DNA of 64,000 bases, taken from contig NZ_KB894102.1 of assembly GCF_000374305.1 (NCBI RefSeq), forward strand, positions 62,001 through 126,000. The letters run 5' to 3'. The position numbers and the translations under genes were made by a program. The stretch is from Actinomadura flavalba DSM 45200 (GTDB lineage Bacteria; Actinomycetota; Actinomycetes; Streptosporangiales; Streptosporangiaceae). The notes under the pieces are model-generated. The model saw nothing but the letters and a program-made list of their open reading frames with translations, made no database searches and was not told where the DNA came from. The number at the start of each line of letters is the position of its first letter. The stretch's first letter is position 1. This document shows, one piece after another, positions 46,589 through 53,455 of this stretch.

Positions 46589-46908
46589 GCGCCCATCGTG
46601 ACAGCACCGAACCGATCATGTGCGGCGAATGGCGAAATATGTTCAGGCGCCATTGTCGACAGCCCGGAGCAATGGATGCACTAATTTCGTATTTGTATGT
46701 CTTTGCGGCACGAAAAGGACATCCACCAGCGACGACCTCGCCAAGGGTCACGTCCGCGTCAAGTCACGGCCTGGAATCGACAGGTGGCTCAACGGGTCGC
46801 GCCGATCGGGCGTCCTCGTTAGGCGGTGGTTGCGAGAATCCGGCGGTGCGGCCCGGATTCCGGCCGCCCGGCATTGTTCTGTGGAGTGGGGAGACGCGGG
46901 GGTCGCTG
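46589..46908. other. 320-bp intergenic region
   Basis: Divergent promoter region between the unknown gene (minus) and the lipoprotein gene (plus). It contains a markedly AT-rich patch around 46677-46712 and no convincing ORF, hairpin or palindrome. Both promoters presumably lie here; I cannot place them. Confidence 0.5.
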
Positions 46909-47814
46909 GTGAGGAGAGAACTGCCGGAGCGCTGGGCGCGGGCCGCCGTCGCCGTCCTGCTGTGCGTGAGCGCCACCGGGTGCAACGCGTGGCGGGACGA
47001 CGAACCGGCGACGGACGAACCGGGAAAGCAGGCGGTGCCCGGCTTCACCGGGACGACGTTCACGCCGCGCCAGGGCCGCCGGGTCGTGCTGCACGAGCCG
47101 TTCGACCGGCTGCGGGTCGGGCCGGGCAAGCTGTGGGGGTGGCAGAGCGGGGCCTACCGGCACTGCCACACCAATCCCGACGGGTTCAAGCTCGACCGGC
47201 TCAGCACCGGCGCGCTCGACGTGCGGGACGGCCGCCTGACGATCACCGCGACGCCGGGGGCGCGCGGCTACTGGCGGACGGGCCTGCTCGCCACCGGCGA
47301 CGCCTGCGGCAGCGGCGGCAACGGCTTCGAGGTCCGCACCGGCGACGTCATCAAGGCGCGCGTGCGGCTGCCGACCGTGCGCACCGGGGCCTGGCCCGCG
47401 ATCTGGACGTGGCGCGACGGCCGCAACGAGGTCGACCTGTTCGAGTGGCACTCCGACCGGCCCGACACGCTGGAGTTCGCCAACCACGCCGGGGGCAGCG
47501 GCAAGTTCTGGAGCCATCCGGCGGTCGACCGGGGCATGTGGCTCGACGCCGCCGTCCGCCTCGGCGAGAAGCGTGTTAGCTGGTACGTCGCGACACCCGG
47601 CCAGCCGCTGCGCCGCGTCCACACCGACCGCAAGGGCGTCGGCCCCGACTTCCACGCGCACCTGGTGGTGAGCCTGTCCGCCGACGACGGCGAACTGCAC
47701 GCCCGGCCCGCTCCCGGCCTCCCGTTCTCCTTCACGGTCACGGGCCTGACGGTGTACCGCCCGAAGACGCCGCCGCCCCTCGCCCCGGCGCCCAGCGGCC
47801 GCCCGGAACGGTAG
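46909..47814 (+). CDS. Lipoprotein with glycoside hydrolase family 16-like domain
   Basis: 301 residues from GTG 46909. Hydrophobic N-terminus ending LLCVSATGC gives a plausible, slightly atypical lipobox. The body is a jelly-roll with the GH16 catalytic signature E-x-D-x-x-E in NEVDLFEWHSD (about residue 170), preceded by GAWPAIWTWRDG and followed by AVDRGMWLDAAVRLGEK, VSWYV. Usual GH16 substrates are beta-1,3-glucans and related polysaccharides; here the target is unknown. Probably anchored at the outer face of the membrane. About 140 bases separate its end from the c-di-AMP riboswitch. Confidence 0.7.
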   Translation: MRRELPERWARAAVAVLLCVSATGCNAWRDDEPATDEPGKQAVPGFTGTTFTPRQGRRVVLHEPFDRLRVGPGKLWGWQSGAYRHCHTNPDGFKLDRLSTGALDVRDGRLTITATPGARGYWRTGLLATGDACGSGGNGFEVRTGDVIKARVRLPTVRTGAWPAIWTWRDGRNEVDLFEWHSDRPDTLEFANHAGGSGKFWSHPAVDRGMWLDAAVRLGEKRVSWYVATPGQPLRRVHTDRKGVGPDFHAHLVVSLSADDGELHARPAPGLPFSFTVTGLTVYRPKTPPPLAPAPSGRPER

Positions 47815-47954
47815 CGGCGGCGGGCCCGGGACCGTCCGCACGCGGCGTGGCCAGCGGGTTCTCCCCGAAGGTCATGTTTGCCACGCGTCGACTTTGCTCC
47901 TACATTGCTTCGCAATCGGTCCGTGATCCACCTCCGTCCGGGAGGTGCACGGCC

Positions 47955-48079
47955 GACCGCCGAGTCCCGGACGCCCGTCCGGGAGCCGGGGACCCATCAG
48001 TCCCTCGGGGTGAATCCGCGAGCCCGCTCGCGGTAGGGCCGCTCCTGGCCCGAACCCGTCAGCTAACCCGGTAGGCGGA
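47955..48079 (+). promoter_or_regulatory. c-di-AMP riboswitch (ydaO/yuaA class)
   Basis: Class-defining blocks are present in order: gccggggaccc (47985-47995), cggggtgaatc (48006-48016), gtagggccgctcctggcc (48033-48050), and the 3' block cgaacccgtcagctaacccg with gtaggcgg at 48071-48078. The 5' ccgcc at 47957 pairs with the terminal ggcgg as closing helix. The ribosome site gaaggag follows at once, 6 bases before ATG 48093. In this class c-di-AMP binding usually turns expression of cell-wall hydrolases and K+ transporters off. Confidence 0.85.
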
Positions 48080-48092
48080 CGAAGGAGCGCAG

Positions 48093-49103
48093 ATGGACCC
48101 GGTAGGGAAGCAACTGCTCGCGGTCGCCGAGAAGGAACTCGGGTACCGCGAGAAGAGCGGCGGCTACACCAAGTACGGCGAGTGGTACGGCAAGAAGTTC
48201 GAGGACGGCGACTCCTACTTCACCACGGCGCCCTGGTGCGACATGTTCCTCGCGTGGGCGGCGCACCAGGTGGGCGTCCAGGAGTGGGCCGGCGAGTTCG
48301 CCGCGACGATCCAGCACGCCCGGTGGTTCGAGGAGAACGACGCCTGGGGCACCAAGCCCGAGCCCGGCGCGATCGTGTTCTTCGCGTGGTCGGGCTCCAA
48401 GAGCATCGGTTCGATCCAGCACGTCGGCATCGTCGAGAAGGTCGAAGGCTCGACGATCCACACGATCGAGGCCAACACCGACGGCGTGCACCTCAAGCGC
48501 AAGGAGCGCGACCCCGGCACCATCGTCGGCTACGGCTACCCCGGCAGGGTCGAGGTCGCCGGGAAGGCCGTGCCGGGCACGCCGGAGGCGAAGGCGCAGG
48601 CCAAGGCCGAGGCCGAGGCCGCGTACACCCCCAGGCACGCGGCGCCGGGCACCGACGCGATGGCCGTCGCGCCGAACGCCGGGGTTCCGGCGACGCGGAC
48701 CGGCTCCGGCGCCCGTCCCGCCGACGGCCCCGCGATCTCCCCCGACCTGGTGGTGGGCAGCGCCCTGGCCCTCGCCGTGTGCGGGACGGTCGCGCTCGGC
48801 GCCGGCCGGTCGCTGGCCGCGCGGATGCCGGCGCAGTCGCCGGTGCGCGTCCGGCGGCGCGGCAAGCACCACCGCACGCCGGTCGCGCTGCCCGCCGACG
48901 TCACGCCCGCCGACCTGGACTCCGCCGACGCGGGCACGCTGGTCATGCCCGCCGTCACCGCGGCGGTCGCGGCCGAGGCCGAGGACCGCGAGTTCTGGGG
49001 CCGCGTGTCCACGCTGGAGGACGACCAGGACCTGCGGTTCTGGGACACGCTCCACACCGACCTCGCCGGTGTCGTCCCGTCGGGTTCCCGGCAGGACGCC
49101 TGA
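48093..49103 (+). CDS. CHAP domain protein (amidase/peptidase) under c-di-AMP control
   Basis: 336 residues. CHAP domain about 5-150 with catalytic Cys49 (APWCDMFLAW), His110 (IQHVGIVEKV) and a polar third residue (Glu126/Asn128 in TIEANTDG). There is no N-terminal signal peptide. An Ala/Pro/Lys-rich linker (155-215) leads to one membrane helix (about 217-239), then a basic segment and an acidic tail. The CHAP fold cleaves peptidoglycan peptides elsewhere; the topology leaves its side of the membrane unclear. A 15-bp terminator follows. Confidence 0.8.
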   Translation: MDPVGKQLLAVAEKELGYREKSGGYTKYGEWYGKKFEDGDSYFTTAPWCDMFLAWAAHQVGVQEWAGEFAATIQHARWFEENDAWGTKPEPGAIVFFAWSGSKSIGSIQHVGIVEKVEGSTIHTIEANTDGVHLKRKERDPGTIVGYGYPGRVEVAGKAVPGTPEAKAQAKAEAEAAYTPRHAAPGTDAMAVAPNAGVPATRTGSGARPADGPAISPDLVVGSALALAVCGTVALGAGRSLAARMPAQSPVRVRRRGKHHRTPVALPADVTPADLDSADAGTLVMPAVTAAVAAEAEDREFWGRVSTLEDDQDLRFWDTLHTDLAGVVPSGSRQDA

Positions 49104-49111
49104 CCGCATCC

Positions 49112-49145
49112 CGGCCCGCCTCCGGAACGATCCGGGGGCGGGCCG
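49112..49145 (+). terminator. Terminator after the CHAP gene
   Basis: 15-bp stem (cggcccgcctccgga 49112-49126 with tccgggggcgggccg 49131-49145, one T-G wobble), 4-base loop, followed by aaaa. It starts 9 bases after the stop. Confidence 0.75.
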
Positions 49146-49238
49146 AAAACCCTTGCCGAATAAGGCTTTTCGCCCCTCCTGACCGCCCGGCCGCGACTAC
49201 GCTCCGAAGCGTCGCCCCCGCTGCGGATCAGGAGTGTC

Positions 49239-50036
49239 ATGAGTTCTTCGCCGGAGATCCCCTCGGACGTGCCCACGGCGGCACGCGTCTACGACGTCAT
49301 GCTCGGCGGCAAGGACAACTTCGCGGTCGACCGCGCCGTCGCCGAGGCCAGCCTGGCGATCATGCCGGAGCTGCGGGCCATCGCCGTCCACAACCGCGAG
49401 ATGCTGCACCGGGTCGTCGCGCACCTGGCCGCCGAGGAGGGCATCCGCCAGTTCCTCGACCTCGGCTCGGGGCTGCCGACCGCGCGCAACACCCACGAGG
49501 TCGCGCAGGAGGCCGCGCCCGACGCGCGCGTCGTCTACGTCGACATCGACCCGATCGTGCTCGCGCACGGCCGCGCCATCCTCGCCGACAACGCGGGCAC
49601 CCGCGTCGTCACCGCCGACCTGCGCGACCCGCGCGCCGTCCTGGACCACCCCGACGTGCGGGCGCTCATCGACTTCGAGCAGCCGGTGTGCGTGCTGCTC
49701 GCGGGCATCCTGCACCACCTGTCCGACGACGAGGACCCGGGCGGCATCGTCGCGGCGCTGCGCGACGCCGTCCCGAGCGGGTCGTTCTTCTTCATCACCA
49801 ACTTCACCCGGCTCGGCGACGCGCCCGAGTCCGTCGAGCTGGAGCGGCAGCTCCTCGCGCAGCTCGGCACCGGCCGCGTCCGCACTCCGGCCGAACTGGC
49901 GGCGTTCTTCGACGGCCTGGAGATCCTCGCGCCGGGGCTGGTGCCGCTGCCGCTGTGGCGTCCCGCCGCGACGATCATCGACGCGAGCACGGTCGACGTC
50001 CGGTTCATGACCGGCGGGGTCGGGCGCAAGCCCTGA
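49239..50036 (+). CDS. SAM-dependent methyltransferase (DUF574/Methyltransf_19 family)
   Basis: 265 residues. The start TAARVYDVMLGGKDNFAVDR is diagnostic for the actinobacterial DUF574 family, followed by the SAM motif FLDLGSGLPTARNTHEVA, VVYVDIDPIVLAHGRA, and LLAGILHHLSDDEDPG. Many paralogues exist per genome in streptomycetes and relatives; no substrate is assigned for them. CAGGAG precedes ATG 49239 and a TACGCT hexamer lies about 36 bases upstream. Confidence 0.85.
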   Translation: MSSSPEIPSDVPTAARVYDVMLGGKDNFAVDRAVAEASLAIMPELRAIAVHNREMLHRVVAHLAAEEGIRQFLDLGSGLPTARNTHEVAQEAAPDARVVYVDIDPIVLAHGRAILADNAGTRVVTADLRDPRAVLDHPDVRALIDFEQPVCVLLAGILHHLSDDEDPGGIVAALRDAVPSGSFFFITNFTRLGDAPESVELERQLLAQLGTGRVRTPAELAAFFDGLEILAPGLVPLPLWRPAATIIDASTVDVRFMTGGVGRKP

Positions 50037-50091
50037 CCTGCGCGGACACCGGCGGGCGGTTCGATCGGCCGGGGCCGGGCAACGGGGGGCG

Positions 50092-51384
50092 GTGGAAGCC
50101 CTCGATCTCGCGTTCGCCCTGGCGGGCGGCGCCGCCGTGTGCGCCGCCGTCCTGCCCGGCACCGTCCGCCGGTGGCCGGTGTCGCTGCCGATGCTGTTCC
50201 TCGGCGGCGGCGTGCTGCTGTTCCTGCTGCCGCTCGGCCTGCCCGATCCCGACCCGGTCGCGCACCGCTCGGCGCTGCTGCACCTGACGGAACTGTGCCT
50301 GATCGTGTCGCTGATGGGCGCGGGCCTGGCGCTGAACCGCCCGTTCGGGCGGCGCGCCTGGTCCACGACCGGACGGCTGCTGATCATCGTGCTGCCGCTG
50401 ACGACGCTCGCCGTCGCGGCGGTGGCGGGCGGGCTGCTCGGCTGGCCGCCCGCGGCGGCGCTGCTGCTCGGCGCGGTGCTGTCGCCGACCGATCCGGTGC
50501 TGGCGTCCGACGTCCAGGTCGGTGAGCCCGCCGACGACGAGGAGCACGACGACGACGAGGTCCGCTTCGGCCTCACCTCCGAGGCGGGCCTGAACGACGG
50601 CCTGGCGTTCCCGTTCGTGTACGCCGCCGTCGCGCTCGGCCTGGGCGGCGCGGGCTGGTCGGGCGGGTGGCTGGGTGAGTGGCTGCTGAAGGACGTGCTG
50701 TACGCGTGCGCGGTCGGCGTGCTGGTCGGCGTCGTGGTGGGGCGGCTGCTCGGCCGGATGTTCTTCCGGTCCGAGCGTCCGTCGGCGCGGCGGCTGGCCG
50801 AGCGCAGCGAGGGGTTCGTCGCGCTGGCGGCGACGCTGCTGGCGTACGGCGTCGCGGAGGTCGCACACGGATACGGCTTCATCGCGGTGTTCACGGCCGG
50901 GTGCGCGATCCGGTCGGTGGAGCGGTCCCACGGGTACCACGGCGTCCTGCACGGGTTCATCGAGCAGACCGAGCGGCTGCTGACGGTGTGGTTGCTGCTG
51001 CTGGTCGGCGGGTTCGCGGCGGTCGGCGGGCTGGCGGCGCTGAGCTGGCGGGGCGCGCTGGTCGGGGTGCTGCTGGTGCTGGTGTTCCGTCCGGTGATCG
51101 GCTGGCTGGCGCTGCGCGGGGGGTCGGTGGAGCCGCGCGAGCGGCGCGCCGTCGCGTTCTTCGGCATCCGCGGCATCGGGTCGCTGTTCTATCTCGCGTA
51201 CGCGCTGGGCGAGACGGGCTTCGGCGTCCCGGCGGAGGAGCTGTGGGCGATCGTGACGTTCACCGTCATGCTGTCGGTGTGCGTGCACGGCGTGACCTCG
51301 ACGCCCGCGCTCGCCTACCTGGACCGGTTGCGGCACCGGCGCCGCCGCAGGACCGTTCCGGAGCCGCGACCAGCGTCACCTTGA
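50092..51384 (+). CDS. Cation:proton antiporter (Na+/H+ exchanger family)
   Basis: 430 residues, 12-13 membrane helices. The paired Asp/Thr-Pro region GAVLSPTDPVLASDVQVG in the middle of the protein is the ion-exchange site of CPA1-type antiporters; SEAGLNDGLAFPFVYAA follows as expected. GTG 50092 has GGGGGG upstream. Probably exchanges Na+ or K+ for protons. The 177 bases after it hold the second cobalamin riboswitch. Confidence 0.85.
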   Translation: MEALDLAFALAGGAAVCAAVLPGTVRRWPVSLPMLFLGGGVLLFLLPLGLPDPDPVAHRSALLHLTELCLIVSLMGAGLALNRPFGRRAWSTTGRLLIIVLPLTTLAVAAVAGGLLGWPPAAALLLGAVLSPTDPVLASDVQVGEPADDEEHDDDEVRFGLTSEAGLNDGLAFPFVYAAVALGLGGAGWSGGWLGEWLLKDVLYACAVGVLVGVVVGRLLGRMFFRSERPSARRLAERSEGFVALAATLLAYGVAEVAHGYGFIAVFTAGCAIRSVERSHGYHGVLHGFIEQTERLLTVWLLLLVGGFAAVGGLAALSWRGALVGVLLVLVFRPVIGWLALRGGSVEPRERRAVAFFGIRGIGSLFYLAYALGETGFGVPAEELWAIVTFTVMLSVCVHGVTSTPALAYLDRLRHRRRRRTVPEPRPASP

Positions 51385-51422
51385 CGGGTTCGTCCCTCAG
51401 CTATACGTTTCGGTGGATTTCA

Positions 51423-51521
51423 CGGTTGTCCGAGGGAAATCCGGTGAGATGCCGGTGCGGACGCGCCACTGTATCCGGGACGACGATCCCGGGAGCCAGG
51501 TCACTCGGGCAGCCGCGACCT
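51423..51521 (+). promoter_or_regulatory. Cobalamin riboswitch upstream of cbtBA
   Basis: Class-defining parts in order: gggaaatccggtgagatgccggt (shown here as 51434-51456), gcggacgcgccactgt (51457-51472), ccgggacgacgatcccgg, and the B12 box gggagccaggtcactcggg (51491-51509). The ribosome site gaggagg (51550-51556) lies 30 bases downstream; cctca at 51519-51523 could pair with tgagg at 51549-51553 and hide it, a possible translational switch. Confidence 0.9.
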
Positions 51522-51561
51522 CACCGTTCGGGACGCGCTTGACATCCCTGAGGAGGCCCCC

Positions 51562-51750
51562 GTGAGCGATCTCTCCGCTCCCTCGTCCGTTCCCTTTCCA
51601 CGCCTGCGGCCCTGGCTGCTCGCCGTGCCGGTGCTGCTGCTGATCGGCTACCTCGTCCTGATGGACAACGGCGCCGTGTCGCAGACCGGTGACCTCCTGC
51701 ACGAACTCATGCACGACGGACGCCACCTTCTCGGCGTCCCGTGCCACTAG
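51562..51750 (+). CDS. cbtB: Cobalt transporter subunit CbtB
   Basis: 62 residues. One membrane helix (about 18-36, LLAVPVLLLIGYLVLM), then the His-rich tail LLHELMHDGRHLLGVPCH that names the CbtB family and is presumably the metal-binding site. GTG start with GAGGAGG upstream. Together with CbtA it forms a B12-regulated cobalt uptake system known from riboswitch genomics; the riboswitch directly upstream supports that. Confidence 0.88.
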   Translation: MSDLSAPSSVPFPRLRPWLLAVPVLLLIGYLVLMDNGAVSQTGDLLHELMHDGRHLLGVPCH

Positions 51751-51761
51751 GGGCCGCCGGA

Positions 51762-52520
51762 ATGGTCCGCACCCTTCTGGTCAGAGGTCTGCTCCTGGGC
51801 CTGCTGGCCGGTCTTCTCGCGGGCGCGTTCGCGTTCGCGATCGGTGAGCCCCGCATCGACGACGCGATCGCGCTGGAGGAGGCCGCCGCGGCGGCCGAGC
51901 CCGCGCCCGCCGACGACGGCCACTCGCACGAGCACGGCGCCAACGTGACGCGCGGCCAGCAGAAGTTCGGCCTCTTCCTGGCCACCGGCCTGTACGGCCT
52001 GACGATCGGCGGGATCTTCGCGCTGGCGTTCGCGGGCCTGCGCGGACGCGTCGGTCCCCGGACCGACGGCGGTCTCGCGCTGGCCGCCGCCGGGACCGCG
52101 TTCGCGGCCGTGATCCTCGTGCCGTTCCTGAAGTATCCGGCCAATCCCCCGGCCGTGGGCGACCCGGAGACGATCACCAGCCGCACGCTGCTTTACCTGG
52201 CGATGATCGGCGTCGGCCTGCTGGCGACGGCCATCGCGGTGACGACGTCGCGGCGCGTCCCCGGCGGCGCCTGGCCGCGCGGCGCGGCGGCGGTGGCGGC
52301 GTTCGTCGTGCCGGTGGCGGTGGCGTACCTGCTGCTGCCGACCGTCAACGAGGTGCCGGCGGAGTTCCCGGCGACGCTGCTCTGGCAGTTCCGGATCTCC
52401 TCGCTCGGCACGCAGGCCGTGTTCTGGGCCGCGTTCGGCGCCCTGTTCGGCTGGGCCGCCGACCGGGCGGCGCGCCCGGCGTCCGCCCCGGCCCCGGCGG
52501 CGGCGCCCGCGTCCGCCTGA
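51762..52520 (+). CDS. cbtA: Cobalt transporter subunit CbtA
   Basis: 252 residues with five to six membrane helices. A cytosolic or external loop after helix 1 has HSHEHG, a likely metal-binding stretch, followed by a conserved QQKFGLFLATGLYGLTIGG. ATG 51762 lies 11 bases after the cbtB stop; GTG 51741 inside cbtB is a less likely alternative. Predicted cobalt permease subunit working with CbtB to feed corrin synthesis downstream. Confidence 0.85.
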   Translation: MVRTLLVRGLLLGLLAGLLAGAFAFAIGEPRIDDAIALEEAAAAAEPAPADDGHSHEHGANVTRGQQKFGLFLATGLYGLTIGGIFALAFAGLRGRVGPRTDGGLALAAAGTAFAAVILVPFLKYPANPPAVGDPETITSRTLLYLAMIGVGLLATAIAVTTSRRVPGGAWPRGAAAVAAFVVPVAVAYLLLPTVNEVPAEFPATLLWQFRISSLGTQAVFWAAFGALFGWAADRAARPASAPAPAAAPASA

Positions 52521-52525
52521 CCGGA

Positions 52526-53455
52526 GTGCTGTTCGTCCGCCACGCGACATCGGCGGGGATGCGCGAAGCGCGCTTCCCCGCCGACGCCCCGGCCGACCCC
52601 GCGTCCCTGTCCCGAGCCCGAACCCTCGCCCCCACGATCCTCACCCTGGCGGGCCACCCCACCCAGCCCGCGACGTCCACACCGCCCCGCCCGAACGGGT
52701 CCCCCGACGCTGCGGCCACACCGGATTCCGCCTCGCCGGGCCGTATCCGGACGTGGACGGCGCCGTCAGGCACCCCGCCACCCACGTCGGATGCACCAGA
52801 AACCGGCCACCCGGCCCCTGAAGCCGCGCCGGACTCCGGCGCGTCCGCGTGGACGGCGCCGTCAGGCCGCTCGACACCCACGTCGGACACGTCAGAAACC
52901 GGCCACCCAGCCTCTGGTGCCGCGCTGGACTCCGGTGCGTGGGCGTGGACGGCGCCGTCGGGCAGCCCGACACCCGCGTCGGACACGCCAGGAACCGGCC
53001 GCACGGCCTCGGAGGCCGCGCCGGGCTTCGGGGCGTGGGCGTGGACGGCGCCGTCGCGGGCGGCGGTGGCCACGGCGGAGGCGCTGGGGTTCGTGGCGCG
53101 GCCCGTCGCGGCCCTGGCCGAGGCCGACGCGGGGCGGTGGGCGGGACGGGCGTTCGCCGAGGTCGCGGGCGCGGAGCCGGAGGCGTTGCGGCGGTGGCTC
53201 TCCGAGCCCGGAGCCGCGCCGCACGGCGGCGAGAGCCCGGCGGCGCTGGCCGCGCGGGTCGGGGCGTGGCTCGACGACGCCCCGGACGGCGTCGTCGTGT
53301 GCGACGCCGGGGTGATCCGGGCCGCGCTGGGGCACGTGCTCGGGCTCGGGCCGCTCGCCACCGCGCGGTTCGACGTCGCGCCGCTGTCCACCACGGAACT
53401 GACCGCCGGGCCTGCCCGGCGCGTCTCCCATGTCAACCGGAAGGTGGGTCCTTGA
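52526..53455 (+). CDS. Histidine phosphatase family protein (CobC-like) with internal tandem repeat and altered active site
   Basis: 309 residues from GTG 52526. N-terminal LFVRHATSAGM holds the RH motif (Arg5-His6). Residues 77-172 are three 32-residue repeats, each starting WTAPS; the last WTAPSRAAVATAEALGF is the normal phosphatase motif. The C-terminal catalytic His is expected in V-x-H-x-x-VIR, but the sequence is VVVCDAGVIRAALG, so Asp replaces it. Relatives dephosphorylate alpha-ribazole phosphate in B12 synthesis, which suits the neighbours. Loss of the second His makes normal phosphatase activity doubtful. Its stop overlaps the chelatase TTG start. Confidence 0.7.
   Translation: MLFVRHATSAGMREARFPADAPADPASLSRARTLAPTILTLAGHPTQPATSTPPRPNGSPDAAATPDSASPGRIRTWTAPSGTPPPTSDAPETGHPAPEAAPDSGASAWTAPSGRSTPTSDTSETGHPASGAALDSGAWAWTAPSGSPTPASDTPGTGRTASEAAPGFGAWAWTAPSRAAVATAEALGFVARPVAALAEADAGRWAGRAFAEVAGAEPEALRRWLSEPGAAPHGGESPAALAARVGAWLDDAPDGVVVCDAGVIRAALGHVLGLGPLATARFDVAPLSTTELTAGPARRVSHVNRKVGP
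52754..53041 (+). repeat. Three 96-bp in-frame tandem repeats
   Basis: Units 52754-52849, 52850-52945 and 52946-53041, each coding 32 residues that begin WTAPSG and end in a short Gly-Ala-x-Ala. The next codons (53042 on) repeat WTAPS once more and continue into the conserved phosphatase core. Units differ at scattered positions, so the expansion is not very recent. Confidence 0.9.

Noticed and set aside
46618..46908. N-terminal extension of the GH16-like lipoprotein from ATG 46618
   Set aside because: It would bury the hydrophobic export signal 100 residues inside the protein; GTG 46909 puts it at the N-terminus.
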